Of a stretch of 64,000 nt of DNA, positions 1 through 7,778 are shown piece by piece. The stretch is taken from positions 61,436 to 125,435 of the forward strand of contig CAWFGG010000006.1 in the NCBI GenBank assembly GCA_963815325.1, read 5' to 3'. This DNA comes from JABDII01 sp963815325. GTDB taxonomy: Bacteria; Gemmatimonadota; Gemmatimonadetes; Gemmatimonadales; GWC2-71-9. The position numbers and the translations under genes are program-made. Position 1 is the first letter of the stretch; each line of letters begins with the position of its first letter. The notes beneath the pieces are model-generated. The model had not been told where the DNA came from. It saw only the letters and a list, made by a program, of their open reading frames with translations, and ran no database searches.

Positions 1-165
1 ATTGCCCTTGGCAGGGCGGCCTTGCCGAATGCAACGGACCCCGGCCCATCGCCAGGCTGTGACCTCCAATTTGCGGAGTCAAACCCTGTTTCCGCCCATC
101 AGGGAGGCTGATTTCGTCGCCAAGACGGGGTCTGGGGCCCCGGAACCAGCCGCAATCCAGCCCCC

Positions 166-181
166 AGGCAAGAGATTTGCT
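166..181 (+). promoter_or_regulatory. Candidate sigma-54 promoter upstream of the OMP-like gene
   Basis: The sequence AGGCAAGAGATTTGCT keeps the GG and GC dinucleotides exactly 12 bases apart and matches 10 of the 12 informative positions of the TGGCACG-N4-TTGCW consensus. Transcription would begin near 193, giving a leader of about 100 bases before the start codon at 294. Nothing else in bases 1-293 looks like a gene; the open frame at 2-262 has no recognisable protein features. Confidence 0.5.
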
Positions 182-293
182 ACTGGCCCGGTGGGTCACA
201 GGACCAGCGGGTCGCTGCGGGAAGGCCGAGGCATGCTCCGCAACGGGCCGGCGTCCCCGTAATTCACTGCCACAACCCAACGGAGGCACAGTG

Positions 294-947
294 ATGCGTA
301 TCCTTTCCCGCAGTCTTTTGGCGCTCGCGCTCGGGGCGCTCCTGGGAACGGCGTCTTTGGCGGGCCAGGATGGGAGCTCCGGAACCTTTCAGTGGTTCGT
401 TGGGGCTCATGGGGGCGTGACGGTCTACGAGACGGACGCCCAAACCCAAGGTGGCATCCCGATGGCCGGCGGGCACATGCTCATCACCGCCAAGCGTACC
501 GGTCTGCTCCTCTCGGTCGAGGAGGGGTTTGGATCGGACGAACGCGCGGCCTACGCCGACGCCACCGCCCCGGCGGGCGTGCAACAGGTCGGTTTCAACG
601 ACATCCGGAAATACAGCGCGGTGATCATCGGCTATCCGTTCCGCTCGACGGTGACCCCGTTCTTCGGCGTCGGGTTCGGGTTCATGCACTTGCATAACCC
701 CTTCCCCATCGGAGCGGCCGACCCCGATCTGGCCAAGGCCATTGCCGAGGATTCCGGCAGTTTCGGGTTCGGGACGTTCGTCGGGGGGCTTCAGTTCCGC
801 GTCGGCGGGGTGGCGGCCTTTGGCATGTACCAGATCACCACCCGTCCGGGCGAGGAAAAGCTGATCAAGGGCCCGACGCACACCTTCTCGGGCGGACTGC
901 GGTTTAGCCTGGGTGGGTCACGAGAGGGGACACGGGGCGGCCACTAG
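294..947 (+). CDS. Outer-membrane beta-barrel-like protein, hypothetical
   Basis: Predicted 217-residue exported protein. The start at 294 has a GGAGG ribosome site at 282-286 and opens directly into a signal peptide (MRILSRSLLALALG, then a small-residue cleavage zone ending ASLAGQ). The mature part has alternating hydrophobic strands, many glycines and a final strand-like segment ending in a phenylalanine-containing SGGLRFSLGG. This suggests a small outer-membrane beta-barrel of the OmpA/OmpW-like size class, but no specific family is recognised. The open frame extends upstream to 177, but that part lacks a signal sequence. It ends tail-to-tail with the glycosylase gene, overlapping it by 44 bases. 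A sigma-54-like promoter sits 113 bases upstream. Confidence 0.7.
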   Translation: MRILSRSLLALALGALLGTASLAGQDGSSGTFQWFVGAHGGVTVYETDAQTQGGIPMAGGHMLITAKRTGLLLSVEEGFGSDERAAYADATAPAGVQQVGFNDIRKYSAVIIGYPFRSTVTPFFGVGFGFMHLHNPFPIGAADPDLAKAIAEDSGSFGFGTFVGGLQFRVGGVAAFGMYQITTRPGEEKLIKGPTHTFSGGLRFSLGGSREGTRGGH

Positions 948-1533
948 CCCGTCGCGATAGCCAACGCGACCCTTCGAGCGCAAATCGAAGGGGCCAGTCA
1001 GCCGCTTTGGTGATCCCGATGCGCGGCGTCACCGCAATGCGCGCCGGTTCTCTGGTCGAGTCCAACTCGACCGTGACCGGCGCGCTTGCCATTGGTTTCC
1101 CGTCGAGCGCGCGCGTTATCCCCAGAGCCTGAGTGAGCTTTCCCGGTCCGGAACAGAAGGCGGTGTCGACCTGCGTCCCGCGGCGGCGGCGCATAGCCCG
1201 AAGCCCGCGAAGCGGTTCCAGCGCTCGAATGAGCACGGCGGACCCGTCACCCTCGGTGTCCGAGCACACCAGGTTGGCACACCAGTGGATGCCGTAGGAG
1301 CGGTACACGTACCACGTGCCTGGCGCGGCATAGAGGGACTCATTGCCCGCATGCCGGCGAAACCGGTAGCCGTGCGAGGCTGGATCACGGTGGCCGAGGT
1401 ATGCTTCCGTCTCGACGATCCGGCCGACCGTGGTCGTGCCCGCCACCGTCGACGTGATGAGCGTGCCGATGAGATCGGCGGCCACGAGGTTGGCCGGCCG
1501 CAGGAAGAAGTCCGGGTCGAGCCGGGTACTCAC
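904..1533 (-). CDS. mpg: 3-methyladenine DNA glycosylase (AAG/MPG family)
   Basis: Base-excision repair enzyme of the AAG/MPG family that removes alkylated purines such as 3-methyladenine. The 209 residues match the family's usual bacterial length. Visible signatures are VETEAYLG followed by DPASHGY (the catalytic-Glu region), YRSYGIHWCANLV (base-flipping region), VLIRALEP and SGPGKLTQALGI. The GTG start at 1533 overlaps the stop of the upstream NYN gene as GTGA, indicating translational coupling in a three-gene leftward operon. The 3' end overlaps the convergent OMP-like gene. Identification is secure; its role in this neighbourhood is housekeeping, not polysaccharide synthesis. Confidence 0.93.
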   Translation of the reverse strand: MSTRLDPDFFLRPANLVAADLIGTLITSTVAGTTTVGRIVETEAYLGHRDPASHGYRFRRHAGNESLYAAPGTWYVYRSYGIHWCANLVCSDTEGDGSAVLIRALEPLRGLRAMRRRRGTQVDTAFCSGPGKLTQALGITRALDGKPMASAPVTVELDSTREPARIAVTPRIGITKAADWPLRFALEGSRWLSRRASGRPVSPLVTHPG

Positions 1534-3098
1534 GCGGAAGGGTCTGGCGCGGCCGGTGGCTTTTCCGTTTGTTTCGAAGCCTTCGCAGCCGCTCCGGATT
1601 TCGCTCGCTTGCGCGTCGTCGTCTTCGTGGCCCCGCTGGCGGTCTTCTTTCGGGGCGACCGTTTCCGCTTCTTGGCTGCCTTCGGGGACTTTGTCCCGGC
1701 CGCGGTTTCCTTCGACTTGGTCTTGGCCGAACCGGAGTCATCGGCCGTCACGACCCCGACCATTGCGACCTCTTCCTTCCGTGCCGTCGTGCGGGACCCA
1801 CGGCGGAATCTGAGCCCCGCCCGTCTGCCGTTGACCTTCTCCCGTTCCTCAGCCTCTGGCTGGACGGGCGGCTCAGTGCCGGGCGCCTTCGTGCTTGCCT
1901 TCTGGGTGGCTCGCGCCGCAGGTGCCGTTCCGCGGACCACGTCGCCGAGCCGGTTCACTTCGTAGGTCCCGTCCTCGAGCTTGAGCACTTCCGCGACGTG
2001 CGCATCATGCGCCTGGCGGAGCAGCCGCTGAAATCGACCTTCCTCGAGCAACTGATCTTCTCGACCATGGAGCGTCGCCATCCGGAGACGGAGGGCGGCA
2101 GCTGGAGCGGGGAGGTCCATTTCATCGAGCGCGTGGCGCAGGAGGTCGAATGCCTTGGCCAGGCTGAGCCGATGTCCCGAGGGCGGCGGAGTGGTTGGTG
2201 CGCCGGCGCCCTTCGCCGGCGCTGCCGCGGTTTTCTTCTTCGCCGACTTGCCGCCCCGACCACGGCCCCCACGCCGGCTGCGCCGGGCACCGTCCTCGGT
2301 TCCTGGCGCAGTAGCGGCCCTGACCGTCGGGAGCGCCTCCATGGGACCGACCTCGAACTGGCCGTTATCCAGTTTGGTCAGTCGGAGGGCGCCCTTGTTG
2401 CCGGCCTCGATCACGAACTTACTGAAGCGATTGAAACCGAAGTTCCGCTCGTCGAAGTTGGGGTCGATTTGCTGCATGACCTGTTTGAGCCGGTCCGAAC
2501 GCATCACGTCGCCGTGCTCGGTCATTCTCGCGATGGCTTCCCGCACCACTTCCCAGGGGTCGCGTTGGATGGACGACGGCTCTGCTTCTTTCGTCAACCC
2601 GGCTAGGTCGGAATAGGAGAAGTACTCGTCACAATTCTGAATCAGCAGGTCGCTGGCGGATTCGCGAATTCCAACGCCGATCACGTACTTGCCGTATTCC
2701 TTGAGCTTGATGACCAGGGTGGAGAAGTCGCTGTCGCCCGAAAGGAGAATGAACGTTCCAATCTCAGACCGGGTAAACACGAGCTCTATGGCATCCACGG
2801 CGAGCCGGATGTCCGTGGCATTCTTCTTGTTCGGGCCAAAGGCAGGCGCGAAGATGAGATCGATCGACGATTCGGATAAGGGCACGATGTACTGCGGGTA
2901 TCGGCGCCAATCGGCGTAGGCCCGCTGCACGGCTACTTTGCCCTTGATGATCTCACTATTCAGCAGGGTGCGGAGTTCCTTGGTGAGATCGGAACGGATA
3001 CCCAACGTCACGTTGTCAAAATCGATCAGGAGGGCCGCATTGGGGGCGTGCGTCATCGGGACGGTACCCCGGGCTGGTCGAGCAGTAGGTTGCGTCAC
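1530..3098 (-). CDS. NYN-domain (LabA/DUF88-like) protein with two OST-HTH/LOTUS domains
   Basis: Predicted cytoplasmic RNA-processing protein of 522 residues. Residues about 20-165 form a NYN/PIN-like nuclease domain with the acidic motifs LLIDFDNV and LLSGDSDFS expected to bind metal. A LOTUS/OST-HTH-like segment follows at about 185-255, then an Arg/Gly/Lys linker, a second LOTUS-like segment at about 310-385, and a very basic Lys/Arg/Ala tail from about 410 to the end. LOTUS domains are associated with RNA binding (established for the family); the RNA target here is unknown. GTG start at 3098; GTGA overlaps join it to the ligase upstream and the glycosylase downstream. An alternative start is Met15 (3056), just before the NYN core. 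Confidence 0.85.
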   Translation of the reverse strand: MTQPTARPARGTVPMTHAPNAALLIDFDNVTLGIRSDLTKELRTLLNSEIIKGKVAVQRAYADWRRYPQYIVPLSESSIDLIFAPAFGPNKKNATDIRLAVDAIELVFTRSEIGTFILLSGDSDFSTLVIKLKEYGKYVIGVGIRESASDLLIQNCDEYFSYSDLAGLTKEAEPSSIQRDPWEVVREAIARMTEHGDVMRSDRLKQVMQQIDPNFDERNFGFNRFSKFVIEAGNKGALRLTKLDNGQFEVGPMEALPTVRAATAPGTEDGARRSRRGGRGRGGKSAKKKTAAAPAKGAGAPTTPPPSGHRLSLAKAFDLLRHALDEMDLPAPAAALRLRMATLHGREDQLLEEGRFQRLLRQAHDAHVAEVLKLEDGTYEVNRLGDVVRGTAPAARATQKASTKAPGTEPPVQPEAEEREKVNGRRAGLRFRRGSRTTARKEEVAMVGVVTADDSGSAKTKSKETAAGTKSPKAAKKRKRSPRKKTASGATKTTTRKRAKSGAAAKASKQTEKPPAAPDPSA

Positions 3099-4687
3099 GT
3101 CGTGCTGAGCTCCAAGCTGACGATCTGGGCGAGTTCTTGGCGTTGGACGGTGCCTTCCCCACTCGTGGGGAAGGCGTCGAAAAAGCGCACCAGATCTGGG
3201 ATCTTGTGGTCTGCGAGATATTCGCGAGAAAAGTCTTTGAGTTCGTCGGCGGTCATGACGGCGCCCTCAATGGGCAGGATACACGCACAGATCAACTCCC
3301 CCAGCACCTCGTGGGGAATGCCCACGACACAGGCATCGCCCACCCCCTGGTGCAGCTGGAGGATATCCTCGACCTCCCGCGGGGAGACGCCGTGCCCGCC
3401 CCGGAACACCAGCTCCGTCCGTCGGCCGAGCAGGTGGATGAATCCGTCTTCATCGAGCGAGGCGAGGTCGCCGGTGAGGAGGAATCCGTCCGGCGTGAAG
3501 GCCTTCTTGGTCTCTCCCGGCATGCGGAGGTAGCCGAGCATCACGTTGGGGCCGGTGACGGCGAGTTCGCCGACCGCCTCGCCGTCGTGAAGCGCCCCGC
3601 TCGTCATGTCGGCGACCCGCACCACGACATCCGGCAGCGGCCGCCCAACCGTGGAACTCCGTTTCTGTTCCGGGTCGTCGGGGCGCGTGAGGCTCACGGT
3701 CGGGCCGGTCTCCGTGAGGCCATAGGCGATCTCGACATTGCACCAGGCCCGGATCCGACGAACCAGGTCCGCAGAAACCGGGCTGCCGCCGACGACACCG
3801 CCCCGAAGCGCCGAGACGTCGCGCGAGGGGAAGGTCGGCTCCCGCATGAGCAGCTGGAACATGGTCGGGACGCCATGCAGAAAGGTGACGCGCTCGCGTT
3901 CGAGGAGGTCGAGGGCGGCGGCCGCCTCGAACCGCTCTTGCATCACCACCGTGGCCCCGTGAACAACGGCACCGACCACGACCGAAGCGCCGAACGAATG
4001 GAAAAATGGCAGGGCGGCCAAGACTCGCTCCCCATCTCCCATGCCCAACGCCCGTCCCGTCTGCATGGCATTGTCGATGATGTTCCGGTGTGACAACACC
4101 ACGCCCTTCGGCTTGCCCGTCGTCCCGGAGGTGTAGAAGACGGCCAACGGTGTCTCGGCCGGATCGCCGAGGTGCGCCGCGTGTGCCGAAGCCCGACCCT
4201 TCCGCGTGAGCTCGTCGAATCGATAAATCCGATCGTCGGTCCAGAGCTCCTCCCCCACCACCGCCAGACAGCGGAGCGCCGGCAAGCGATCCAACAGCTC
4301 GTCGAACACCTCGAGGTAGTCGACCCCGGCATAGGCCGCAGGTATCACGACGGCCCTCGCGTCGCTGTGCCGAAGCTGGTACTGGAGGTCGTGAAAGCCC
4401 TGCGACGGGTCGAGCGGGACCAGGGTCGCATCCAGCCGGGCGGCGGCGAGGAGGGTGAGAATCCACTCCGGCCAGTTGGGCAGCTGCACCGCGATCCGGT
4501 CACCGGGCGCCACCCCGAGATCCGAGAACGAACCGGCGAGGGCGTTGACCCGCGTGTGGGCTTGACCGAAGGTCAATCGCCGGTCGCCAAAGACCGCCAG
4601 GTCGCGATCGGGGTGCCGGGAGACGAGTTCCTCGAACAGGCTGGCTAGGTGGTGAGCGCCCAATATCCCCCTCAATGTCCTGGTCAC
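3095..4687 (-). CDS. Acyl-CoA synthetase-like AMP-binding protein, catalytic lysine missing
   Basis: ANL-superfamily adenylate-forming protein of 530 residues, the usual length for a long-chain acyl-CoA synthetase. The N-terminal core is intact: P-loop YTSGTTGKPKG near residue 187 and the adenine-binding YGLTETGP. The C-terminal subdomain diverges. In the A8 hinge the usual GRxK[DE] reads GRRTELVFRGG, and in the A10 motif the usual SGKIQR reads EGTVQRQEL, so threonine replaces the adenylation lysine. It may be catalytically altered, bind acyl-AMP only, or use another residue. GTG start at 4687; it is the first gene of a GTGA-coupled operon with the NYN and glycosylase genes. The native substrate cannot be told. 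Confidence 0.82.
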   Translation of the reverse strand: MTRTLRGILGAHHLASLFEELVSRHPDRDLAVFGDRRLTFGQAHTRVNALAGSFSDLGVAPGDRIAVQLPNWPEWILTLLAAARLDATLVPLDPSQGFHDLQYQLRHSDARAVVIPAAYAGVDYLEVFDELLDRLPALRCLAVVGEELWTDDRIYRFDELTRKGRASAHAAHLGDPAETPLAVFYTSGTTGKPKGVVLSHRNIIDNAMQTGRALGMGDGERVLAALPFFHSFGASVVVGAVVHGATVVMQERFEAAAALDLLERERVTFLHGVPTMFQLLMREPTFPSRDVSALRGGVVGGSPVSADLVRRIRAWCNVEIAYGLTETGPTVSLTRPDDPEQKRSSTVGRPLPDVVVRVADMTSGALHDGEAVGELAVTGPNVMLGYLRMPGETKKAFTPDGFLLTGDLASLDEDGFIHLLGRRTELVFRGGHGVSPREVEDILQLHQGVGDACVVGIPHEVLGELICACILPIEGAVMTADELKDFSREYLADHKIPDLVRFFDAFPTSGEGTVQRQELAQIVSLELSTT

Positions 4688-4759
4688 AGCCTACCAATAT
4701 AGGGAGCAAAAGGGCTGCGCGGGTAGCCGGGGCCGCGGTGCCGGGGGTCCGGCACCGAT

Positions 4760-5929
4760 CTAGGCCGGAGGCGCGTGCTCGGCGTGGGGAAGCACGAGGC
4801 TGAAATAGAACCGGGTGCCCTCCCCGAGGACCGTATCGACCAGCAGCTCGGACCCCATGGCCTCGACGAGCTTGCGGCAAATCGAGAGACCCAGGCCGGA
4901 GCCGGAGAAGGCGTAGTTGCCGGGCTGCTGGCGGCGGCGGAACGGCTCGAAGAGGGTACGCATGGCATGGGGCGGGATGCCGCGGCCCGTGTCGCGCACC
5001 GCATATTCGACCGTGGTGTCGTCGCGGGCGACGGCGTGCACCTCGACGAATCCTTCGTCAGTGAACTTGAGCGCATTGGTCGTCAGGTTGAGCAGGACCC
5101 GGCTCAGGGCCACCGGATGGCCGACCCGAAAGTCCTCGTCGGGCGATGCGATGCGGACCGTTAGGCCTTTCTCCTCCGCGATGGGCTGGACGATGTCCCG
5201 CACGGACTCGAGAATATCGGCAATCGAGAACGGAATGGGGTCCAGGTCGACCAGGCGGTCGCCGCCGCGGGCCAGCTCCATCACATCGCTCGCCATGGCG
5301 CTCAATCCGAATGCCGCGCTGTAGATCAGCCCGAGCTGCCGCTCCTGGATCTCGGTGACACTCCCGCTGCGACCCCGCTGCAGCGTCTCGGCCAGAAACA
5401 GAATGGACGTGAGCGGGGAGCGCAGATCGTGCGCGACCTCGACGACCAACTCGAGCCCGTCCGGCCCGGCCAACCGCTCTGCCAAATGCTGGGACCAGTC
5501 CGCTTCGATCCGCGTCTGGAGTGTCTCGATGCCCCGGAGGAGCCCCAGAATCTGACTCGCCTCGGGAATCGGCTCGAGGCCGGCGACGAGTGCGAGTAGC
5601 CGGCGGCGGAGGAGCTGCAGGACCCGCCGGGCCAGGGGAGTCTTGGGAAGTGTTGGCGCGGTGGTCTCAGAGCCCTCGACCAGAGCGCGCACGGCCGCCA
5701 GCAACGCGGTGATGTGCCCGCCGACCTCCTCGGCCGACACCGCGTCTCGCGAGAGCACCTGCCACTCGTGCCGGACTTCGTCCCCCGCAAGCTCCAGGGC
5801 GCTCCAGAGTTCCGGGCAGATTTCATCCGCCTCTCGCACCTTCTGGGTGTCGGGCGGCTGGACGCGGCGCCCCGAGCCCCGCCGTCGGTCATCCGTGATA
5901 TGACCGGTCACGGGCTCGTCAGGGATCAC
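4760..5929 (-). CDS. Soluble sensor histidine kinase
   Basis: Two-component histidine kinase of 389 residues without membrane segments, so it probably senses a cytoplasmic signal or a partner protein. Residues 1-150 are helical with no recognised sensor domain. The HisKA H-box EVAHDLRSPL carries phospho-acceptor His167. The HATPase domain shows the N-box (LLNLTTNALKF near 280), G1 (DTGRGIP near 313), an F-box (LFEPF) and G2 (GSGLGLS near 344). It starts with GTG overlapping the stop of the sigma-54 activator as GTGA, so the two are co-translated and very likely a cognate pair controlling the adjacent polysaccharide genes. Confidence 0.92.
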   Translation of the reverse strand: MIPDEPVTGHITDDRRRGSGRRVQPPDTQKVREADEICPELWSALELAGDEVRHEWQVLSRDAVSAEEVGGHITALLAAVRALVEGSETTAPTLPKTPLARRVLQLLRRRLLALVAGLEPIPEASQILGLLRGIETLQTRIEADWSQHLAERLAGPDGLELVVEVAHDLRSPLTSILFLAETLQRGRSGSVTEIQERQLGLIYSAAFGLSAMASDVMELARGGDRLVDLDPIPFSIADILESVRDIVQPIAEEKGLTVRIASPDEDFRVGHPVALSRVLLNLTTNALKFTDEGFVEVHAVARDDTTVEYAVRDTGRGIPPHAMRTLFEPFRRRQQPGNYAFSGSGLGLSICRKLVEAMGSELLVDTVLGEGTRFYFSLVLPHAEHAPPA

Positions 5930-7440
5930 GCATCGGAACCCGACGCTGCGTTGCGCTGGAAGCTGTGCTTGTCCATGAGACGATACAGCGTGGTCCTATC
6001 GATGCCGGCCAGTCGCGCCGCCTTGGACATGTTGCCTCCCGCACGACTTACCAGACGTGACAGATATTCCCGCTCGAACTGGCTGATGATACGCTCTTTG
6101 GCAAGATGGAAGGCTTCGTCCATACTCACAAGCGCCGTCCCGCTCTCGGGCGACCAGTCCCCGCCATCGTCATAAATGGGGATGTCCTTGGGCTCGATGG
6201 TCTGATCCGGTTCCGCCAAGACCGCAACGTGCTCGATCACGTTTTGGAGTTCCCGCACGTTCCCGCGCCACGGGCGGGTCCGCAGGAAGGAAATGCTGCC
6301 CTCGCTGAGCCGAGGAACACGATCTCCCATCTGGCGATGCCGCTGCCAATAATAGGTCAGGAAGTGATTGGCCAGCAGTGGAATGTCTTCGAGACGCTTC
6401 CGCAGGGGCGGTAGCATGATCGGGACCACTCGCAAGCGGTAGTAGAGATCCTCGCGCAAAACGCCGGAGGCCACGGCCTCCTGGGGATCTCGATTGGTCG
6501 CGGAGATGAACCGCACGTCAACGACGGCATCTTGCTGCTCACTCCCGACCCGTCGCACCACGCCGTCTTGGATGACCCGGAGCAGCTTGGCCTGGAGCGG
6601 CAGGGACATCTCCGTCAGTTCATCCAAGAACAGGGTTCCGCCACTCGCCGTTTCGAGCAACCCGGCTTTGTCCCGGTCAGCCCCCGTGAAGGCACCCTTG
6701 CGGTGGCCGAACATTTCGGACTCGAGCAAGGGTTCCGGCAAGGCGGCGCAATTGATGGGCACGATGATTCGGCTCGACCGCCGGCTGTTGTGATGGATGT
6801 ACTGGGCGATCACTTCCTTCCCGGTGCCGCTTTCCCCGGAGATCAGAACCGAGGCGTCGGTGGCGGCCACCTTTCGCGCCAGCTCCACAGCCTGGCGAAA
6901 CGGCGCCGAGATCCCGATCAAGGTGAACTTCTCACTGTGCCCATGCTGCTGCATCAGCTGCGTTCTGAGCTCGTTGGTCTCCCGGGCCACCATGACGGCG
7001 TGGGAGGCCCGCCCGATCAAGACCTGCAGATGGGTGGCCGAGAACGGCTTCGGCAGGTAATCCCACGCCCCGGCCCTGAGCGCCTCGATGCTGCTCGTGA
7101 CGCTGGGATTCCCGGTCATGACGACGACGATTGTGTCCTTGTGGGCCTTGAGCGCGGCGCTGAGGATGTCCATCCCGGACACCTGAGACATATAGAGGTC
7201 GACCAAGATAATGTCGAACTGGCGGCGCTTGACCGTATCGACCGCCTCAGATCCCCGCCCGATGGTCGTAACGTTGTACCCCTCCATCTGGAGCACGGTC
7301 GAGCAGCTTTCTCTGAGCGTCCGCTCATCATCCACGACGAGGATCCGAATGCCCGCCTTTACCTCGGCCGGGATCGAGAACGGATCGGACGGCGCTGAAG
7401 CGCCCGAGGGGGTCGAGGAATCGGCGATTGAGCGTTCCAT
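5926..7440 (-). CDS. NtrC-family sigma-54-dependent response regulator
   Basis: Bacterial enhancer-binding protein of about 504 residues from the chosen start. The receiver domain has the acidic pair Asp37/38, phospho-acceptor Asp81, Thr109 and Lys131. The AAA+ domain has Walker A GESGTGKE (202-209), the sigma-54-contacting GAFTGA loop (249-254) and Walker B GGTLFLDE (267-274). A C-terminal Fis-type helix-turn-helix (GNMSKAARLAGIDRTTLYR) binds DNA. Start 7440 is preferred because AGGAG lies 9 bases upstream; the frame stays open to 7590, and Met at 7467 lacks a ribosome site. It is transcribed divergently from the Wzc-like gene and is the obvious candidate to activate the sigma-54-like promoters found across this window. 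Confidence 0.95.
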   Translation of the reverse strand: MERSIADSSTPSGASAPSDPFSIPAEVKAGIRILVVDDERTLRESCSTVLQMEGYNVTTIGRGSEAVDTVKRRQFDIILVDLYMSQVSGMDILSAALKAHKDTIVVVMTGNPSVTSSIEALRAGAWDYLPKPFSATHLQVLIGRASHAVMVARETNELRTQLMQQHGHSEKFTLIGISAPFRQAVELARKVAATDASVLISGESGTGKEVIAQYIHHNSRRSSRIIVPINCAALPEPLLESEMFGHRKGAFTGADRDKAGLLETASGGTLFLDELTEMSLPLQAKLLRVIQDGVVRRVGSEQQDAVVDVRFISATNRDPQEAVASGVLREDLYYRLRVVPIMLPPLRKRLEDIPLLANHFLTYYWQRHRQMGDRVPRLSEGSISFLRTRPWRGNVRELQNVIEHVAVLAEPDQTIEPKDIPIYDDGGDWSPESGTALVSMDEAFHLAKERIISQFEREYLSRLVSRAGGNMSKAARLAGIDRTTLYRLMDKHSFQRNAASGSDA

Positions 7441-7604
7441 CCTTCGTAACTCCTTGTTATACAGCATGATACGTTCAAGTTGCCAGCCCTGATCGCTCCG
7501 GCGCTCAGTCTCGCTGACACGACAGCCCTGCCGCGCGGGGCAGGCAATTTCGTGTGGCCGGCGCAACGATCTCCTGCATGGTAGGGGCAACAGTACTGTC
7601 GTGC

Positions 7605-7620
7605 TGTGACAACAATCACA
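7605..7620. promoter_or_regulatory. Perfect CRP/FNR-type palindrome TGTGA-N6-TCACA
   Basis: A perfect inverted repeat TGTGACAACAATCACA lies in the 338-base divergent region between the sigma-54 activator (start 7440) and the Wzc-like gene (start 7779). It is identical to the core consensus of the CRP/FNR family. Its centre is about 75 bases upstream of the -24 GG of the candidate sigma-54 promoter, a range also used by enhancer-binding proteins. The protein that binds it is unknown; it could be a CRP-like factor or the adjacent NtrC-type regulator. Confidence 0.5.
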
Positions 7621-7685
7621 ATCAAATGTAGCGCTGGTCGATCAGGCAGCCTACTGGGCGATTCGAGGGGGGTGGGAGCCCCGCG

Positions 7686-7701
7686 CGGTATTCCTTTTGC
7701 T
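7686..7701 (+). promoter_or_regulatory. Candidate sigma-54 promoter of the Wzc-like gene
   Basis: CGGTATTCCTTTTGCT has GG (7687-7688) and GC (7699-7700) at the required 12-base spacing and a perfect TTGCW -12 element; the -24 element is weaker (8 of 12 informative positions in total). It lies 77 bases before the start codon of the Wzc-like gene and next to a sigma-54 activator gene, which raises its likelihood. Confidence 0.45.
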
Positions 7702-7778
7702 GAAGGGCTACTTAACTTTCCCTAATTAGGGCGGCATCTGCGCCGCTCGAGCCCGCACATAGTCCGGAGTTTCACTGG

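Noticed and set aside
2..262. Rightward 86-residue open frame at the left edge
   Set aside because: No protein-like features; it spans the sigma-54-like promoter of the OMP-like gene.
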